Assembly (NCBI GenBank): GCA_027972325.1
Contig: JAPMOS010000241.1
Location: 1-43,378 of the forward strand
DNA length: 43,378 nucleotides
Direction: 5' to 3'
From: Paratrimastix pyriformis
Taxonomy: Eukaryota > Preaxostyla > Paratrimastigidae
How positions within the stretch are numbered: position 1 is the stretch's first letter; each line of letters starts with the position of its first letter. The notes under the pieces were generated by a model. It searched no databases. It saw only the letters and a program-made list of their open reading frames with translations, and had not been told where the DNA came from. A program made the translations under genes and the position numbers. Positions 39,926 through 43,378 of the stretch are shown here, piece after piece.

Positions 39926-41010
39926 TTGATCCATTGGGACTGCCCGCCCCCCTTCCCCCCCCCCACCTCCCCATGCCCACGATGCATCCCCCACCATGGC
40001 TACCCGACCCACGTCCCCACCCTCACCATTTCTGAGCTCCCCGCCGATGCCGTCATCACCTCCGAACCCATTTCCCACCCAGGACCCCCCAACCCACCCA
40101 TGCCTCTGACCCCTCCCACCCGACCGATCCCCCCCCCCCCCCACCACCACCACCCCCCCAAGCCCCACCCATGTCTTCCCAACCCCACTCATGCTTTCCC
40201 GCCCCGCCCCACCCATGTCTCCGACACCCATGCCCCCCCCCCCCTTCCCCCCTCCACTCGACCCATGCCTCCCACCCTCCCACCCCTCCCCAGCAGGCAA
40301 GAATCCGGCCTCGCTGAACCAGCCGTCCGTTTCTGCGAATCGACACGCCATTTCTTGGTGCCGCCGGGCATGCCTCAGAGGTCTCCAAGTCCGCTCAACC
40401 TTGAACCTGCATGGATGCGGATTGTTCACCCCCCACCCCCCCCCCACCCCCATGGCTCCAAGTCCCCGCGCATGAGCCAGATCAGCCATGCCTCCCACCC
40501 TCTTCCTGAGCTCACTTCCCCCCTCCCAATGTTCGACATCCAACCCTCGCATGCCTCCCGACCACTATGCACCCCATGCTTCCCCACCCACCACCCACCC
40601 CCACCACCCCCACCACCACCCATGCCTCCCCCCATGCCTCCCCCACCTCACTCCCAATCCCCACCCATGCCTCCCCCAGCCCACTCATGCCCACCCATGT
40701 CATGCCCACCCATGCCTCCCCACTCCATCCATGCCTCCCCGACTCCACTCTGTCCCCACCCACCCATGCCTCACCCACCCACCCATGCCTCCCCCACCCC
40801 GCTCATCCACCCATGCCTCCCCACCCCACTCATCCCCATCCCATCCCCACTCATCCCCACTCATCCCCTCGCCTCTCCCTACCCCAGTCATGCCTCCCCC
40901 ACGTAACCCCTGCCTCCCCTAAGCCATGCCTCATATGCCTCCCCACCCCCCCCTCACCTCATCCCACTCATGCCTCCCCTACCCACTCATGCCTCCTCCC
41001 TCCCTCCAGC
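39926..41010. repeat. CCCACCCATGCCTCCCC minisatellite region
   Basis: About 1.1 kb of C-rich units with CCCATGCCTCC and ACTCATCCCC variants and poly-C runs at 39950-39965 and 40128-40145. It is interrupted at 40292-40415 by the second copy of the module. Pro/Met/His-rich frames are artefacts. Confidence 0.85.
40292..40415 (+). repeat. GCAGGCAAGAATCCGGCC module, copy 2
   Basis: CAGGCAAGAATCCGGCC and CTCCAAGTCCGCTCAACCTTGAACCTGC as in copy 1, with a longer middle. The text CACTGGCAGGCA recurs again near 41145-41156, perhaps a third, shorter remnant. Confidence 0.7.
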
Positions 41011-41187
41011 GTCGCACCTAGTGGCCCGTCTGCGAGTCACGGATAGCTTCGACGAGGCACTGTTGGCGGGTCGGTTCAGTGGCAAACCTCATGAAATGTC
41101 GGGGCCGCTGAACCTGACAAGGGGACCCCTAGGGGTTCCCCCCACTGGCAGGCACGAGTTGGGAGGCAGTGTGATTCCTTGGCATGC

Positions 41188-41308
41188 TGTCTATTTTCCT
41201 GGGGTTTGGGAAGATGAAGGTCGTCGAGATTGATTACTCGTTCGCCGAGGCTCCGAGGCTGAAGCGAGGAATCATCGAGACTCTTCTTCTTCCCAAACCC
41301 CCAAATAC
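41188..41308. repeat. Imperfect palindrome (foldback), about 120 bp
   Basis: GGGGTTTGGGAAGATGAAGG... at 41201 is answered by ...CTCTTCTTCTTCCCAAACCCCC ending at about 41304, with further pairing of GATTGATTACTCG against CGAGGAATCATCGA. The left arm also matches 42222-42249 directly for 27 bp (TGTCTATTTTCCTGGGGTTT and on), and the right arm matches the complement of 42240-42280. Confidence 0.65.
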
Positions 41309-41485
41309 TCCACCCGCCTCCCTGGTGGCGTGGAGCACCACATGGCTTACAGCCCCACTGCCTCACCACCTCCTGAGCCTGCCGACACCACCTTTGCTCT
41401 TCCTGCCATTTTGAGGGAGCAAAGGGGTGGGGAGGGAGACAGATCATGTTACCTTTGTCTGTGCACCACACTCGCCCGCACACAG

Positions 41486-41826
41486 CCCTCGCACTGGACC
41501 CGGGCAAGGAACTTTCGGTCTACAACGCCAACCGGCGTCTGACCAAGCAGGGCTACGATCACCCCAAGGCCGCTACGCGCCTCTTCACTCTGGAAGATGG
41601 GTCGAGGGTGGTCGTTTCCAACACCCACCGCGGCCGCAGTGGACACTGGGTCTCGTCGCGCGGAGGCGGAGGCTCTCTGCTGTTCGAGGCGCGGTTCGAG
41701 GATGGTCTCGGTGCTCGTGGCCGTGGCCGTGGCCGTGGCCGTGGCGGCCGCAAGTTCTTTTCGGCCGCCTCTTCTGCCCGTGGCAAGAGCTCCGCTGAGG
41801 AGTCTGCTGCGGAGGGGAAGAAGTGA
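41486..41826 (+). CDS. Unrecognised protein, C-terminal exon, RG-rich tail
   Basis: Open frame after a plausible acceptor (CGCACACAG at 41477-41485), ending at TGA 41824-41826. Text: ALDPGKELSVYNANRRLTKQ, GYDHPKAATRLFTLEDGSRV, VVSNTHRGRSGHWVSSRGGG, then ARGRGRGRGRGGRKFF and a Ser/Ala/Lys end. The RG box suggests RNA binding; the rest is not recognised. An in-frame ATG at 41446 lies just upstream, so a single-exon start there is also possible. Upstream exons were not found among the repeats. Confidence 0.5.
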
Positions 41827-42189
41827 ATGGAAGGCGCTTCGTCCCCGGGGTCTTTTCTGAGGCTTCGCCCCTCTGTATTTTTCCCTGATTTTTGCGTGAC
41901 CTGGTAAGCCGGAGGTTTCTCCACCCTCCTCTTTCCTCCGCAGACACATGCTTACCGGGGTGAGCTTCGGCGGCTCATGGGAGGAGAAGTTGAATTTTAT
42001 TGTGCCGATGTTTGATCAATCTTTGAAAGCCTCTTTGTTTGTCTCTCGTCTTTCTTCTATCTACATTCTTTCTTTGGGATGCGTCTGGGCCTGACCACAC
42101 CTTCCGGAGTGGCCCGGCCCTTGACGTGCTGACGCAAGGGCAGGGTACACTATCCGTGTCAGCTGACATGGAATTTCTTTCTATTTGTG
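41827..42189. other. Region between convergent genes
   Basis: 3' flank of the RG-rich frame, then an AT-richer stretch (about 41985-42080) with CT-rich text. No gene is supported. No clear AATAAA is seen. Confidence 0.4.
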
Positions 42190-43060
42190 GTCAGTGCCGC
42201 TGTTTGCGTTGCCTGACGTGATGTCTATTTTCCTGGGGTTTGGGAAGAAGAAGAGTCGATGATTCCTCGCTCTCCAGGGGCACTCAGAATCTTCACAAGC
42301 TTGGCCGGGGCGTCTTCGCCTTTGGGAAGTGCAGCTCCTTGAGGCGGGTTCCAAATGTGTGGCAAAGTCGGGATCCTCACGGACGTAGCGCTTGGGGCCT
42401 GAAAGGGCGGGAGGTGGGGTGATGATCATCAATAGACGGGAGACGACAGACTTGGAGGGATGCACGCTTGAGGTTCAGCAGGACGTCGAAGGTGCTGCTT
42501 CCAAACCGCGCGTCGTGAGTAAGCAGGTTGACCCGATGTTGCAGCTCGAGCATGGCCTCCGGATCGAGAGTGTTGTAAACGGCCACGTCGATGTAGTCCT
42601 CCTTCAGGTGCTGTGCAGGGGGAAGAGGTGCGTTGTTATGAGGGCGGAGACAACGTGCAGACCTGCCGGATCTGGGGGTGTAGCTTGAGCTTCTCCACCT
42701 TTGGCGAAGCTCGGTCCGCTGTTCTGCGGTGATCTCGGGCGGCAACTCGGAGACCCGGCGCGGGTCCACGATGATGCGCGCAACCTAGGGGCACGATTAG
42801 AGGCCGATCCACCAAAAGAGCATTGTCAGACCGGTGCGAGCCGTCGACCACCTGGTATCGAGCCTCGTCCAGGGCCGACGTTTGGACGATTATGCTGAAC
42901 AGGACGGCCGCTCCCAGCTTCTCGAACCATTCCACAATTGCTCCGAGGCGCTCGTAGGCAAGGGGCCGGGCGAGGCTCGGGCAGGGGTCGATGGAGCTCA
43001 GCAGCACATGGGCCCTCTTGCCGTGGCACTTTTCCGACAGAGAGATCGAAGAGTCGAAAG
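42190..43060 (-). CDS. Unrecognised multi-exon minus-strand gene
   Basis: Reading down from about 43040: HVLLSSIDPCPSLARPLAYE, RLGAIVEWFEKLGAAVLFSI, IVQTSALDEARYQ, then a probable intron 42854-42788 (GTGGTCGACG...CCCCTAG). Next are VARIIVDPRRVSELPPEITA, EQRTELRQ and, after a frame irregularity, KVEKLKLHPQIRQ. A second intron (GTCTGCACG...CTGCACAG) is followed by HLKEDYIDVAVYNTLDPEAM, LELQHRVNLLTHDARFGSST and FDVLLNLKRASLQ. A third intron (GTCTGTCG...CTTTCAG) is followed by the last exon with AKLVKILSAPGERGIIDSSS and a stop at about 42236. Splice sites are clean and short-intron, which supports a real gene. The domain is not recognised. The 5' exon is uncertain. Confidence 0.6.
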
Positions 43061-43204
43061 GAATGTGCAGTCAGTAACTTGTTCAAAAAGGAAACGATGA
43101 AAACAGGTCACGAGTGGTGGAGGGGGAGGGGTGGCGCGCAAGGTACGCATTGACGATATCAACGACGGACTGCATTACTTGGCGAGCGGGGTGGGAGGAG
43201 GGAG

Positions 43205-43378
43205 GCACCCCAGGGTCGAGTTGACCTTCAAGCGTTTGAATTTCTCCGCAGAAGATGGCTGATTCTGAATCTGTGACTATGTCTGATGTTGAGAAGGAGG
43301 CGGCTGCGCAAGAGGCTCGTGCGCAACAACACAAGCGGGCGGCCGAGAAGAGTGCGGCGGAGGCGGCGGCTCCTGCAA
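43205..43378 (+). CDS. Repeated ORF unit (MADSESV), second copy, runs off the window
   Basis: Leader GGGTCGAGTTGACC, TTTCTCCGCAGAAG and ATG at 43255 as at 20053-20098. The protein starts identically for about 20 residues (MADSESVTMSDVEKEAAAQE) and then lacks two residues (ARVQQ shortened to RAQQ) in the charged stretch. Similarity begins sharply at the leader: the sequences before 43205 and before 20053 differ. That border suggests a mobile or segmentally duplicated unit. Confidence 0.75.

Noticed and set aside
39926-40922. 300-codon Pro/Met/His-rich frame
   Set aside because: C-rich minisatellite; no domain and frames open in parallel.

Overview
The window looks like nuclear DNA of a GC-rich microbial eukaryote. 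Points for this: apparent host genes have introns, several ending in an oriented poly-C tract before the AG; there is an AATAAA poly-A signal; there are kilobases of microsatellite and minisatellite; and there are several classes of eukaryotic retroelement. I cannot name the species. No rRNA, tRNA or CRISPR array is visible. Many reading frames are short and change frame often, so either much of the region is decayed or the assembly has homopolymer errors.

Layout. 1-2453: 3' half of a LINE (copy A), running off the left edge and ending in (CA)n; a 331-bp block of foreign, fully open sequence sits inside it. 2461-4424 (minus): fragment of a second LINE family with an APE endonuclease. 4408-5190: a satellite built on CCGACCTCGG, containing a 297-bp near-perfect palindrome. 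5191-8340: intergenic sequence, then about 2.7 kb of GAT/GGT microsatellite and a TTGACGTGGTGGGTG minisatellite. 8341-11200 (minus): armadillo-repeat gene remains with an internal duplication. 12880-14640 (minus): polymorphic-outer-membrane-protein-like beta-helix gene remains. 16284-18494 (plus): an unrecognised multi-exon gene. 19455-19850: a second block of the CCGACCTCGG satellite. 20053-20691 and 27551-27989: two parts of a repeated ORF unit, separated by a DIRS retroelement at 20692-27550. 28058-35856: LINE copy B, the longest LINE here. 35857-38409: a divergent, AT-richer relative ending in poly-A. 38410-38905: a GGA/TCC giant inverted microsatellite. 39830-41310: C-rich minisatellites and short repeats. 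41486-41826 (plus): an RG-rich C-terminal exon. 42190-43060 (minus): an unrecognised multi-exon gene. 43205-43378: start of a second copy of the ORF unit at 20053.

Most interesting system. LINE copy B, with support from copy A and the divergent 35.9-38.4 kb relative, has an unusual domain chain. Upstream of the APE endonuclease and reverse transcriptase is a region with the ordered signatures of a ubiquitin-specific protease (C19 family): Cys box, a helix resembling the QQDA box, two CxxC pairs, and a His/Asp box. Downstream of RNase H and a CCHC knuckle is a long conserved C-terminal domain. Its motif order (FxGxxxxxxxF, then NPEY, then a hydrophobic IxIVP strand) suggests a PCIF1-like adenine-N6 methyltransferase. 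The two close copies differ there mostly at synonymous sites, so the domain was under protein-level selection. A retrotransposon carrying both a deubiquitinase-like and a methyltransferase-like module is the main hypothesis from this window.
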